In this document: piece by piece, positions 35,597-47,145 of the stretch | Layout of the letters: every line of letters starts with the position of its first letter | How positions within the stretch are numbered: the stretch's first letter is position 1 | From: Ziziphus jujuba | Lineage: Eukaryota > Streptophyta > Magnoliopsida > Rosales > Rhamnaceae | Assembly (NCBI RefSeq): GCF_031755915.1 | Contig: NC_083384.1 | Location: 19,970,001-20,034,000, forward strand | Length of the DNA stretch: 64,000 bases | Direction of reading: 5' to 3' | Program-made: the position numbers and the translations under genes | Notes under the pieces: model-generated | What the model saw: only the letters and a program-made list of their open reading frames with translations | The model's database searches: none | Told to the model about the DNA's origin: nothing

Positions 35597-36513
35597 AGAG
35601 GACATCCAATCGTTTCTCCATTAAGCATGTCTGTCTAAAAAATACTTTGTTATATCAAACTAACAAATAGTGTTTTAAAAGCGTTATCTCTAATGGTATT
35701 TTACAAGACCTCTATCAAGCTTAAGTGGCATTAAAAAAAAAATTTGTCTAATAAACACTCTACTTAGAGCATTTCCAATGGTTTTGTATGTTGATTCTGT
35801 ACATTTAAAAATCTTTTGTCATATCAGATAAATAGATAAGGTTTTAAAAAAAAATCATCTCTAATGGTTCAGTACATTAGTTTTATCAAGCTGATGTGGT
35901 AACAAAAAAAATAAAAACTCTAAATAACACTGTCTACTTTTGAAAGTTTAATTAGACATGCTGAGTCAACATTTTATTTATTTTTATTGAATTTTATTAA
36001 AAGAAAAATGACTCATGTATGGGCTTTTGTTTTTTTTAATTTGATATAATTTTAAAATAAAAAATTATACATTAGCATTTCATAACATTTTAAACAGAAC
36101 CTATTGGAAATAAATTATCTAAAATATTATCTATTAAGTAGATAGAATGTCATATAAGTATGAGCACTTTTCAAAATTAATGTCACATAGATTCTAATAA
36201 AAAAAACCATTGGAGATGCTCTTATGAAAGGTTTATTAGACAGTGTGGGTCATAAATTTAGTTTCTTTCTCTCTCATCCCTCATCTCTCTTCATCAATCA
36301 AAGCCTCTTCTTTCTCCCTCTTCCTTTTTTTTCTCTCCTCTCTTCTCCAACACACCAACTCGTTTCATTTAAAGTTCTAAATAATACATATTGTAAAAAA
36401 AAATTTAAATAGATATTGTCTATTGATAGATAGTATACCACCCAAGCATCAGCACTTTTCATACCGTTTGGCACATAAGCTCGAATGTACATAACTATTA
36501 GAGATGCTCTAAT
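35597..36513. mobile_element. Outer PIF/Harbinger-like MITE, split by a second MITE
   Basis: The right end reads 'attagagatgctcta' (about 36499-36513), the inverse of the GAGCATCTCTAAT terminal motif; a decayed counterpart 'gaggacatccaatcg' lies at about 35599. Around the inner insertion, 'gtctaataaacactctac' (about 35738-35755) pairs with 'tttattagacagtgtggg' (36232-36249), so the host sequence is itself an inverted repeat interrupted by the inner element. The left end is uncertain. Confidence 0.45.
35767..36221. mobile_element. Inner PIF/Harbinger-like MITE (455 bp)
   Basis: Terminal inverted repeats GAGCATTTCCAATGGTT (left) and the complement of AACCATTGGAGATGCTC (right) differ at one position. 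They are flanked by TTA on both sides (35764-35766 and 36222-36224), the 3-bp target duplication typical of PIF/Harbinger. It has no transposase and is AT-rich, so it is a non-autonomous miniature element. Confidence 0.8.
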
Positions 36514-37197
36514 ATATATAAATGCTATAAACTACAATAATGAAATGTTTATGATTTATCAATTTTAACAATAATTCAAAAACTTCATAATTTTTTTAAA
36601 CAAAAAAAATCAGGTAAAAAGATTTTGATTTATAGTTTTCGGTTACTGCTTAGTTCAAAAATTTGTCCATATATGTTTTAAATTCATCCATATGTATATA
36701 AAAAAAAAAAATGTATTTTACATTTTGTATTTATTTAGAAAATATTTATATTTAATATTAACCAAAAGCTTTAAGAAAATAAGTTACAAATATATAAACT
36801 ATCAATTGTATGGTTTATTTTCTAAAACTATTCAAAATATTATGATAATAAATCTTATTTTAGGCAAGTAAAATAATTCAATGGTTCAACTTTGTTCAAA
36901 ATATATGGCATTATATTATTTATCTAATTTGAGATCCTTCATTTCCATAGAAACGGAAAGATCCTAGTTCCCATTGGTGATTATTTTTGGTGGTGGCCGA
37001 TAACATTTTTTATTAATTTTTGAGTTTTAATATATATAAGAGCATATCGATGAATATAAATTTTTATTTATATGGGATAGAAATTGTTATCGTATAAATT
37101 TATATAGTATAAATGTAAATCAATTTTAAAATTATTTTCAAATAATAATGCATAGAACATAGTTAGCTAGATATGCGATAATAAAAATACATAAATG

Positions 37198-37237
<40 letters not shown>

Positions 37238-38759
37238 TGTTTTATTTATTTAAATATGAAAATAATTTTGGTCAAAAAAATACGTAAAAAAATGTTAAAA
37301 ATTTGATAATGCATTGTAAATTAAAAAATACGGATATAAATATATGTATATATTAAAATTACTTATTTTTTATATATAAGATAAAAATAAGCTTATAATA
37401 GTTTAATACATTAAAAAAATAAAAACATAAAATAATTAAAAGAAGAAAATAAGAAAATAAAATAAATCTTATTAGAGCATATTATTTAATGTTTTCATAG
37501 AAGAGAAAAAATTAATTAAAATTATTTATCTTTTCAAAATTATATATTTTTTTAATTATATAATTCAACAATATGATTAATATTTATTTTAAGCTTTTCC
37601 TTTCTAAAAAATGTGTATTTTTCACTACATTTGATATTAATATAGAAAATGAAAAATTTTATTCAAAACTATACACATACACCTATTATACATTTATTAT
37701 TTGCGAATTTACTAAGTAGATTGCAGAATGTTATTTATGGTTATTAATTAATTATGTATATTTTATTAAGTCTTTTTTTTTTAAAGTTTTGATTTTTTAA
37801 TAAAAATTTTACTTTTTAAGAAAATTTTATAATATATGACAAAACTTCAGAAATAAAGAATTACCATCTATTTTTTCTTGTCACATCAACTTGACAGAAT
37901 GTTTAAATAGTTTATTAAAATTACTATTTTAAATGGTTGTTTATTTTTTTAATTTGGCAAAAAAAATCTGATAATACACAGAACCATTGAAAATACTCCA
38001 ACAACTAATATTCATCACCAAGTTGGGACCTATTGCTAATATGACAAAATATTATTTATTTTTGTTTAATTTTGTTTTGATCTTCAAAACTAACATTAAT
38101 ATGGAAAGTAAATCATTTAAATAACAAATTAAGTATACAGATATAGATCTCATTTAGCTATGGTCACTGGATAATAAATAGAATTTTTTAAAAAATTTTG
38201 AATAAGTAAATTAACATTTTATTCCCAAAAACCACAACTAAATATACATATATATATATATATATATTACAAAGAAAAATACAATATTAGATAGTCTGAA
38301 GAATTTTGTTAACATTAATATAAACATTAAAATCAAATAAAACACCTTTTCTCTTAAAAATTGTAAAATTTATAGAAAATTGTATAAAATAATATGTGAT
38401 AATTACAATTATTTTGACATCATTCTGCTCTATTCAATTTTTGGTTATTCCTTACTAAAAAAGAGAAATATTATTTATCATAAATTAGTGATGAAAGAAT
38501 GGTGAGAATTTAACTGGGTTTGTTTAAACTTTTAACTTTTCTATATTAAATTTTTAATATTAAAAAACTAAAAAATAACAAATGCCATCCATTAATAATT
38601 ATCAGTTGTCAACCGATGATTGTGGATGGTGACAAATGATAAAACTACTGAAACAAAATTATGTTTTAACAAATCATAATGTGGTTAAACAATTCTTGAA
38701 CCTCCACCCAAAAAAAAAAACATAAAAATACAATATAAAATGAAATAAAAAAAAAAATT
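36514..38759. other. Very AT-rich spacer
   Basis: No gene or bounded element was found. (AT)n tracts lie at about 37203-37234 and 38249-38268. Confidence 0.6.
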
Positions 38760-39030
38760 TGAGGTGTGTGAGTGATGGTGAATGGGTCTTATTATTTGAA
38801 ACGTACGAAGCTGGCATGCTGGTCGCAGAGTGGAACTGCAAGATAAGAGACTGATAGTCTGATACGAATCAAAAGCCAAATCAAGAAGACTGACCCGTCT
38901 TCTGCTCTTTGTATGTGTGAGCACTCAAAACTCAGACCCACCCCAGAGGTGTGTGTACCTTGACGCCTTCTATAATTGGGTGCTACGCCTTCTATAATTG
39001 GGTGCTCTCCACCTCCACGTCGAATTTGCA
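38760..39030. other. Balanced-composition island with a 22-bp tandem duplication
   Basis: This stretch has more G and C than its flanks. It holds two perfect adjacent copies of a 22-bp unit, acgccttctataattgggtg plus ct (38963-38984 and 38985-39006). Two overlapping minus-strand frames are open but resemble nothing. It may be low-copy regulatory DNA or a gene relic. Confidence 0.4.
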
Positions 39031-41805
39031 CCGTCTACTTCTTTTTCTTTCTTTTTCTTTTTTTTTTCTTTTTATTCTTTTAATGACTTAAAAGTTTCAA
39101 AATCTTTTTACTAATCCTCTCAAATCATTCATTTTGAGAACATTTTATCAAACTTTACAAAGGGAAATTTTTAAATTTTTATTAATAAAAAAATAATTAC
39201 ACGGTTATGTGAATGGTAATATTATGATAAGCACTATCTAATTGTGTAATTTAATAAATTATAATAGAGACACAAATTTTTTATTAAATTTATTTATCAA
39301 CTAAAATGATAATATTTTTTAAAAAACTAATGTAATAATTTTTTATAGATTTTTTATTAAATTTTAATTACTCATATCTAAATTATATGAATTTTCTTTT
39401 CAATTATTAACATATAGCAACATTATTTTTCATATCTCTTTTTTTTATCTTTTTATAATACATTATTTGTCATGTCATTTTGAAAAAAATTTGATAAACC
39501 ATTTGATCATATTCTAATATTTTTAATATATATATATATATATATACACAACTTTGCTATAAAATATATGCACAACCTTAATATATGTAATCTATTAGAT
39601 GTATTCAATGTTTACTTGCAACTTTGATCAAATCTAATATTATTAATATATAATACAATTTTAGTATAAAATGTTTGTACAACTTTGCTATATGTAATCT
39701 ATTAGATATAGCTAATGTTTATTTGCAACACCGGATAACATGTAACGTGGTTAGAATACATATAATATAACCAAGCTTTCTATAAAAAAATTATATATAT
39801 CCAAAAAATAAAACTAAAAAAAAATTAAATTCTATCCTTAAAATTTTGATATACGCACAATTCAAAACCCATGTTAGATTAACTCAATTCCTATAAGGTT
39901 GGTTACACTGCTTTCTTAAATTCAAATATTCATATCTTAATTTGATTTTTTAAATTAAATTAATTTTTCCTATAAATTTTAACCTTTATAGATATTTTTA
40001 TTTTTAAAAATTTCAAACTCCATATATAACATCGATAATTATTATTTTGGAGAATATATATGACATTGATCAAACAAAATTATCAAGAAAAAAAAAAGAA
40101 AGAAGTATAGACCAGCAAAATTTAAGTTAAGTACTGAATATTATTTTAAATATGTCAATAAATTCAATATTAGTCTACTTTCTTTTTCTTTTTTCTTTTT
40201 TTGACTGAATCTACCGTCTAGTATCTTTCATTTAGAAATTGAAATATTGTTTTCTTTATTCAAAACTCAAAAAGGTGAAAAATTATTTAATTATAGTATC
40301 ATTTATTAGATGATACTTTAAACTTAGTATTGACAAATTATAAAAAAAGAAAGAAAATGTTTTAATAATTTCGAATGTGCGTTTGTGATCCAGCGACATT
40401 AAAAGCGCGTGGCTCTAACGGTTGAAACAAATAAAAAAAAAGGCCCGGCAAGGGCATGCTAAAGCTTTCGCACAGTTGGAGTTAATAAACACCGGCAAAA
40501 AGTAACAGAATCTTTAAATATTTATTTATCATTTTTTTTGGGGGGTTAAATATTAATTAATTATTAATAAATGTTGGGAAATCACTGATTTCCAGCTACC
40601 TGGTTGCTTGCATTGGGGTTTTTATTGACTCTTTTTGAATAGCAACAACTATGCAAATCACACATAAAAGCCACCCCTAAATTTAACTTATTTGCTGCAT
40701 AATAACAGAATTCCAAAACCTTTCTTCAAAATGATGATCAAATTTATTTATTTATTTAAATAAAAAAAACAGCATTTGAAGTACAAAAGCCTCCCCATAT
40801 GGGCATATCCTATTCCCAACTCTTTTTTATTTTTTTATTTTTTTTTTCGCTTTTTTACTTTATTAATCCTAATGGTAGTTAAATCTAACCCCTTGAAGTC
40901 CTGCACAAGGAAGAGAAGTTTAAAAACTGACATAAAAAATGAACCTAAATTAGGAGCTAAGGATCTTGGTAATTAAAGGAAGTTGTATATCAATATAGAA
41001 ATTGTATTTGTCAACTTAATTACACTGTAACTCAGTGTATGAATTTAAAAAAAAAAAAAAAAGGCAATGGAATTAATAGCTTTCCATTTGTATAGGTGGG
41101 AAAACTTTTTGAGATATTTAGTCAATTTCATATTTAAATCATAGTCATAATCATAAAAAATTATTTTTATTACGGAAAAAAAAAGGTTATAAAATCTTTG
41201 AAATACATAAGAGATTAAGAGAATTGTGAGAGGAAAAAAACATGGATTAAAAAAAAAATTTACTGTTGGGTAAGTAGGCCATCTTTACTGCTCCATTAAT
41301 ATGGGACGTAAAATAATTGAAAAAAAAATGAGATATGGTAAAATTGAATTATAGTATTCAGATCAAATCCAGCAATTTAGGCATTAACAAAGATTGCAAA
41401 TGGACCCAAAAAAAAAAAAAAAAAGAATGGCCGCTCATACATTTTAAACTACATATCATGTTACATAATCAATTTGGTCTTGAAAATAACAAATCTATGA
41501 TGGTTTTATCACATGAATAATCACTATATCTCCCTCTAAAAAAATATATAATAAAAATTACATCAAAGAGTTCAGTTTTTCTTTTATGTAACTGGCAATT
41601 TTATGGATTTCCAAAAAGTGGTAGAAAAAAAAAAAAAAGAAAGAAAGTTTCTTCCTGAAATGGGCAAGGTTTGCATGTTGCTTGTCTCTCTTTCTCCCAT
41701 TCATGATCACACTAAATTTATTTTTTTTTTTAATAAAGATTAAATTTGAATTTTTCAATTAAAAAAAAAAAAAAACAAAACAGTTTTACAACCGGTTTTC
41801 ATTGT
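39031..41805. other. AT-rich spacer upstream of the zinc-finger gene
   Basis: It includes an imperfect tandem duplication of period about 107 bp at roughly 39545-39740 ('gtaatctattagat' at 39587 and 39694). No gene was seen. A small GC-richer patch lies at about 40377-40500. Confidence 0.5.
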
Positions 41806-41814
41806 TATATAAAA
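41806..41814 (+). promoter_or_regulatory. TATA box of the zinc-finger gene
   Basis: TATATAAAA lies 233 bp upstream of the start codon. It is followed by a leader containing a (GA)n tract (41945-41972) and a CT-rich end, typical of plant 5' UTRs. Confidence 0.6.
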
Positions 41815-41862
41815 TCATAAAAATCAATATCTTTGGGTTGTGTGTGTCCTTTTGGTGGAGGA

Positions 41863-41886
41863 ATGCTTGTCACCTACTCCTTTTAA
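41863..41886 (+). other. Upstream ORF 1 of the zinc-finger gene (8 codons)
   Basis: ATG to TAA encoding MLVTYSF in the presumed leader. It ends 160 bp before the main start. Confidence 0.45.
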
Positions 41887-41902
41887 GTTCCCAATCTCTC
41901 TT

Positions 41903-41992
41903 ATGCTGCCCAAGAGGCAAAGCTTTTTAGAGAGAGAAAGGGAAAAGAGAGAGAGAGAGAGAGAGAGAGAGAACCTAAAAAAAAGGTTTTGA
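41903..41992 (+). other. Upstream ORF 2 of the zinc-finger gene (30 codons)
   Basis: ATG at 41903 opens a frame through the (GA)n tract, giving alternating R and E residues, and stops at TGA 41990-41992. It is in the main frame but ends 54 bp before it. It could reduce translation of the main ORF if the leader starts upstream of it. Confidence 0.4.
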
Positions 41993-42046
41993 TCTTCTTC
42001 TTTTGCTCTCTGCTCTCTGCTCTGCTTTGCTCCTCTGTATTCGGCA

Positions 42047-43078
42047 ATGGAGAGGCACAAATGCAAGCTTTGCTCTAGAACTTTCGCTAATGGCAGAGCT
42101 TTGGGAGGTCATATGAAAGCTCATTTGGCCACACTTCCTCTTCCACCGAAAGTTCAGCAACTCGGCAACCGTACTGAATCAGCCTCATCTTCATCTTCTT
42201 CTTCTGATGAAGAAGAGGATGATCAAGAACAACAACAACAACAACAGCTCGGAGAAATTGAAGCGGAAGCAGAGGAAAAGTGTTTGATTTATGGGCTGAG
42301 AGAGAATCCGAAAAGGAGTTTCAAGTTTGCAGATCCCGAGTTCTCTTTCGCGGTTGATTCTGGGTCCGTCATTCAGGACAGAGAGAGCGAGACCGAGTCA
42401 AAGAACCCAACTCGGAGACGATCTAAGCGGAATCGGAGACCCATTGTTGCGGAGATTGAGAAGCAGAACTTGGAATTGAAGAAGCCCAAGTTGAGAAAAC
42501 CCAGTTCGGCCGAATCGTATTCGCCAGTGCCGGAGCCGGAGCAGGTGAGTTCGGTCTCCGATACTTCACCTGAAGAAGACGTTGCTATGTGCCTGATTAT
42601 GCTTTCAAGAGACGTGTGGATGAGAAACAATGAAGATGAAGAGGATCGAGAACTTGGCAAAGAATCGGTAAGAAGATCGATGAAGAAGGAAGGATTGGAA
42701 GAGATCAAGTTGAAGAAAGTTCGTGCAAAGCATCGATGCGAGAAATGTAAGAAAGTTTTCCGATCTTATCAAGCTTTATGTGGGCACAAGAAGATTTGCT
42801 GCGTTGGAAATGAAGCAGAAGCTAAAAATGGTAATTTAGCAGCAGCAGCGGCAGCTAATGAGAAACTGTTTGAGTGCCCATTTTGCTACAAAGTTTTTGG
42901 TTCTGGTCAAGCACTTGGTGGGCATAAGAGATCTCACCTCTTGAATGCTTCAACAACAACAACAGCAACATCATCATCAGGTATTATGAATTCTGTAAAG
43001 TTGAGGGAAAGTTTTATAGATCTTAATTTGCCTGCGCCATTGGAAGAAGATGATTTCAGTGTCTTATCTGATGCATAA
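42047..43078 (+). CDS. ZAT-type C2H2 zinc-finger repressor (343 aa, single exon)
   Basis: A nuclear transcription factor of the plant Q-type C2H2 family. Finger 1 is at residues 6-26 ('NGRALGGHMKAH'); finger 2 at about 231-251 ('RSYQALCGHKKIC'); finger 3 at about 277-297 ('GSGQALGGHKRSH'). The L-box 'EEDVAMCLIMLSRDVW' (176-191) and basic stretch 'RRRSKRNRRP' (123-132, likely nuclear signal) are typical of the ZAT1/ZAT4/ZAT9-like three-finger group. The C-terminal 'DLNLP' (325-329) is an EAR repression motif that recruits TOPLESS-type co-repressors. Finger 2 is unusual: the plant QALGGH core is QALCGH and the last zinc ligand is Cys251 or Cys252 rather than His. Low-complexity tracts are S (47-53), E/D/Q (54-67) and A (264-270). 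The start is supported by family N-termini (MERHKC...). There are no introns, as usual for the family. Relatives often act in stress responses; the specific role here is unknown. Confidence 0.95.
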   Translation: MERHKCKLCSRTFANGRALGGHMKAHLATLPLPPKVQQLGNRTESASSSSSSSDEEEDDQEQQQQQQLGEIEAEAEEKCLIYGLRENPKRSFKFADPEFSFAVDSGSVIQDRESETESKNPTRRRSKRNRRPIVAEIEKQNLELKKPKLRKPSSAESYSPVPEPEQVSSVSDTSPEEDVAMCLIMLSRDVWMRNNEDEEDRELGKESVRRSMKKEGLEEIKLKKVRAKHRCEKCKKVFRSYQALCGHKKICCVGNEAEAKNGNLAAAAAANEKLFECPFCYKVFGSGQALGGHKRSHLLNASTTTTATSSSGIMNSVKLRESFIDLNLPAPLEEDDFSVLSDA

Positions 43079-45879
43079 TTTACAGGAGCTTCCATTTAAA
43101 AAGAAAAAAATGGAATTTCGGATAGAGATCTGTTGATACGAGGGATATGGTGATTGTTTAGTCCTTTTTGAGCAACTGGGTCATCTGGATTTATTATCAT
43201 CTCCTTACATTGTCCACAAAATCAAATGCTTTCCAACGTTTTTTTAGTATGATTTATAGTTCATTTTCTAGTGCTTTTTATTTTTTTTCATCAGCTTACA
43301 TAGCAACTTGCTATGCAAATTAGACTATAGTATTCAGTATTCTACTCAGAAAAAAGAAAAAAAAAAAAAAACCTGGGTTTACTAACTTTGACAACTTTAC
43401 AAGTTCTATGTGTGGAAAAAAAGAAGATTCAGAATGCTTATTGGTAAAGAGATGGATGAAGATTAGCTGCTGCTAAATTTGTTGGTTAATCCCTTTTTCA
43501 TGTATAGCAATTTCAGTGAAAAAAAGAAATGTTTATTTTGGTTTTATGCCTGTGGACCAAGAATGGTTGTTTCTGAAAGTACAAAGCGCTTAATTCTGTT
43601 AATATGCTCTCTGCTTCTGCGCTCAGGTCCAGTCTCCCTGTTCTTGAAACTGTCCTATTTCTTGGAATTTTTATTTTATTTTATTTATTTATTTTTGTTC
43701 TTTATTGTAGTTGTTTTAGCGTGAAGCATAGGAACAATGATTTTGAGGATGAAACAGAAACTGCAACACCAAAAAGAAAAAAAACAAAAAAAAAAAAAAC
43801 TAAATGACAAAAATAGCCTCAAAAGAAGCACGTTATTGCAGTTTTTGGGTCGGGAATAGATAATCTTTGAAGGGTGACCAAAGAAGATCCCAAAAATCCC
43901 TTCATTTTCTGAATTTATAAAAACTTTTTTTATCTGCCTTGAAATGAACGAAGTATCCGGGCAAAAGGAGGTATAAAAACTATTCTTATCGAAGAATTAG
44001 TCAGACTTAATTAATTCATAAAATGAATTATATTTTATTTAATATTTATTTTTTTAATTTCTAATTAAAAAAAAAAAAAAAAAACCAAGGGCAATTTGTT
44101 TTTTTTTTGGTTTAGATGTTAAAAAATAGATTGATTGGTTCATGGGTTCTTTTCTTTTTATGCATGTGATTTCTTTCTTTCCTTCCTAAGATCCGCTTAA
44201 ATTGTGCTTGTGATATGGGGGCTACTGTACAAAAGATTGGAAAATCTGTTTGGCCATTGACAGTGAACTGACGGATAACTAGCTAATCAGCTTTCTTTTT
44301 TGTTTTCTCAACCCACATAAAAAAGAAAGAAAATAGTGAAAGACAATGAAGCAATTAAAAAAAAAAAAATCAAAAAAATTTGAAAACACAAGAGGGTTTT
44401 CTAATTGGAAGCATTATTATTAGTCTTGAATGGCACCTAATATATGCAGTCAAATTTGTTACATTTACTTAGACCAAAAACCAAATTAAAAAAATAAAAA
44501 ATAAAAAAAAGAAGAAGCAAAAGTTTATGTGGAATCCGAATTTTCTACTTCATTTTTATTTTTTTCATTTGTGTCTTACAAATGATAAAAACTCATGTGA
44601 ACTTTCTAATTAAACACGAATTGGGAATGAAAACTAGAACATAACATTCGTATTAGGTGACAAATAACATTGTTTTCAATAATATTATGCCAAGGATATT
44701 ATTGCCTCTTTCCTTATCATTTTTGTTTTATTTAACATATTTACTAATTAATCAAAATTTTCTAAAGAGAAATAATTATCTAATACTTTCTAGCACACTT
44801 TCAATCACAGGTGGCAGCATCAGCCAAACAATGGATGGTTGCTGAATTTTTTTATTGGTTGGACTTTATCTGAACTTTCTTTTTATTTATTGTCTTAGTT
44901 CTGTTGCTACATTTCTGATTTCTCAAACTATTTTGTGTTAGTTTATTAGACACCAAAATTTTTATTTATTTAGTTTATTAGACACCAAAATGTTTATTTA
45001 TTTATTTATTTTAGTTCATTAATTAATAAGTCTTCTTTGTTTGATTAAAAATTTTTAAAAACTCACATCCTATAGATGATACCTAATTGATAGAAATACT
45101 TACTTCTAAAATAATATGATTTTGGTGTTTGAATTGTTGCTCAATGAATAAATTCAATAGGCTTACTCAGAGATAAAGCAAGCTTCTTAATCTAAGATAA
45201 TTTTGTGTGCCTTAAAAGTTTTTTTGTTAATAAAGTTATTCTTATGCAACTCAACAATATGTCATGATAAGGGAGAAGAATAAAATTAAACGCTCAGAAA
45301 AATGAGTTCATATAGGACAGCAAACCATAATAAAATGGCATTAAGTCACCGAATACAATAACATAAAATCAAATTATATTTTTGTTCTCAGAGGTTGGAT
45401 GGATCGCTATATTCTAGTTTTGATTAGGCTTATCTTAGATTTCCCATTTCCTCTAAAACTCTGGTCTTTGTGATTAAAAAGGACCACTGTTGTGAACCAA
45501 TATTGACAAACTATATTTTCATTTTTTTTAATAATAAATTTGGCTAAATTGATGATACATACTGCACAAAAGTAAAATTTAATATCCTAAATTTGTTTCT
45601 ACACAAAGTTTCAAATCATGTACAATTAATTTCATCAAATCCATCCACCAAAATTGTTTAGTGGTACAAAAACAAGAATAACAAGAGGGATAATGATAAA
45701 GTTTTATAAGTTAAAGGATAATGTGAGAAATATGTCATTAGTTTGGGGGTATAAAATGATATAAACCCTTCATTTTTAATTTATTATTATTATTATTATT
45801 GTTTTTCCAAAAAACTCACAACGTTTGTTGCATTACCAAGACTAGTTTTTTCTTTTTCTTTTTTGATAAAACATCCACC
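43079..45879. other. Zinc-finger gene 3' region and spacer
   Basis: The first ~300 bp probably contain the 3' UTR. Open frames at 43479-43807 are T/A-rich and resemble nothing. A short direct repeat of 'gtttattagacaccaaaat' occurs at about 44940 and 44974. Confidence 0.5.
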
Positions 45880-46150
45880 AAGACTAGTTGGTAAGTGGGG
45901 GCTCCTATTTTCGTTATTCGTGAAGCATATCGTAGTCTCACAATTGTTGGCATGTTCTTAAATGCAGAGAATCATCCTTCCATGAAGGGTAATTAGGAGA
46001 ATTCACTGGATTTTGGTCAGCGTGACCCGTGCCAACTGCGACGCTTTATGAGAACCGGCGCAAATAACTCAAAAAAATGGGATGACGTGGTACCACTTTT
46101 CGGTCAACTTATTGATCGCTTTTCTTCTTTCCGCTATGCCCATGGGACCT
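45880..46150. other. Balanced-composition island with TGACGTGG
   Basis: Contains 'gcgtgacccgtgccaactgc' and 'gatgacgtggtaccac' (about 46081-46096), an ACGT-core site of the type bound by plant bZIP proteins. No gene is adjacent. It may be a regulatory or relic sequence. Confidence 0.3.
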
Positions 46151-47145
46151 GCTTAATCTCAAACTGCAATTTATTTATTTATTTTTTAATTTTATTATTA
46201 TTTGAGGATAAGGATACGAATTAGGGATTATTAGACGAGGGAACAACGCTTTTTCTTTTTTCTTTTTTTTTTTTTTTGGTTGAAACAAATAGGGAACAAC
46301 GCTTATTACTAGCAGATTTTTCTCAAACCGCAATTTTAAACCATTATAATTTGTTGCCACGCAAGATTGATTAAGGTTTCATTTGGTATTATTGTAATTT
46401 AAAAAAATAACCAACAAAAAAACTTAGAGGATTAATTTTATTTTATTTTTTAACTTTATTCAGTAGAATAATAATAGATTTAGGATAAAAATGATATTAA
46501 CTTTTTGATAAGTAATAAAATTGGTATATTAATTATAAACAATTTAAGAAGTTAAAATCAAAATTTTAAAAGCTAATGTTTTGCTGCTTATAAAAACAAC
46601 AGCCAAAGATATTGACTCTTATAAAATCATAATTTTCAAAATTTACTAAATACATAAAGTAGCTTTAAACTATTTGATATTCACTTTTTGAGTTTCAAAT
46701 CAATCCCAAACGAAACCTAAATTAGTAAGCTCCTTACACATATATCTATGAAATTGTAAATTCGAAAAATAATTGGAAATTGATGTAAATGATGAAAAAA
46801 GACATTATATATATTTTTGGCCCTACTTTAATTGCCATTTCAATTATTTTCTGCAAATGTTAAGAATATATAAGTTTCTAATTTTTGGATATTAGATTCT
46901 CTGTTTTAAACTTTAAAAGAAACAATGGAAAGAAATGAAATTATAGTTATCATCATTCAGTCATTTTTGAACTACTTTTTTTTTTTTTTTTTTGTTCCAA
47001 TATTACTTATAATTATTTTTAAATAATAATAATAATTTTGGGGATTGATGAAGGATCTAAAAGAGTTTTTATTCTTGAAGTAATTCAACGGTCAGAAAAA
47101 CTTATAATTTTTTTTAAGGATAAATTGATATATTTAATTTTTTTT
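46151..47145. other. AT-rich spacer
   Basis: No gene was found. Poly-T runs lie at about 46262-46278 and 46978-46994. Confidence 0.6.

Noticed and set aside
38685..39031. Overlapping minus-strand frames in the 38.8-kb island
   Set aside because: They are open because of local composition; neither resembles a known protein.
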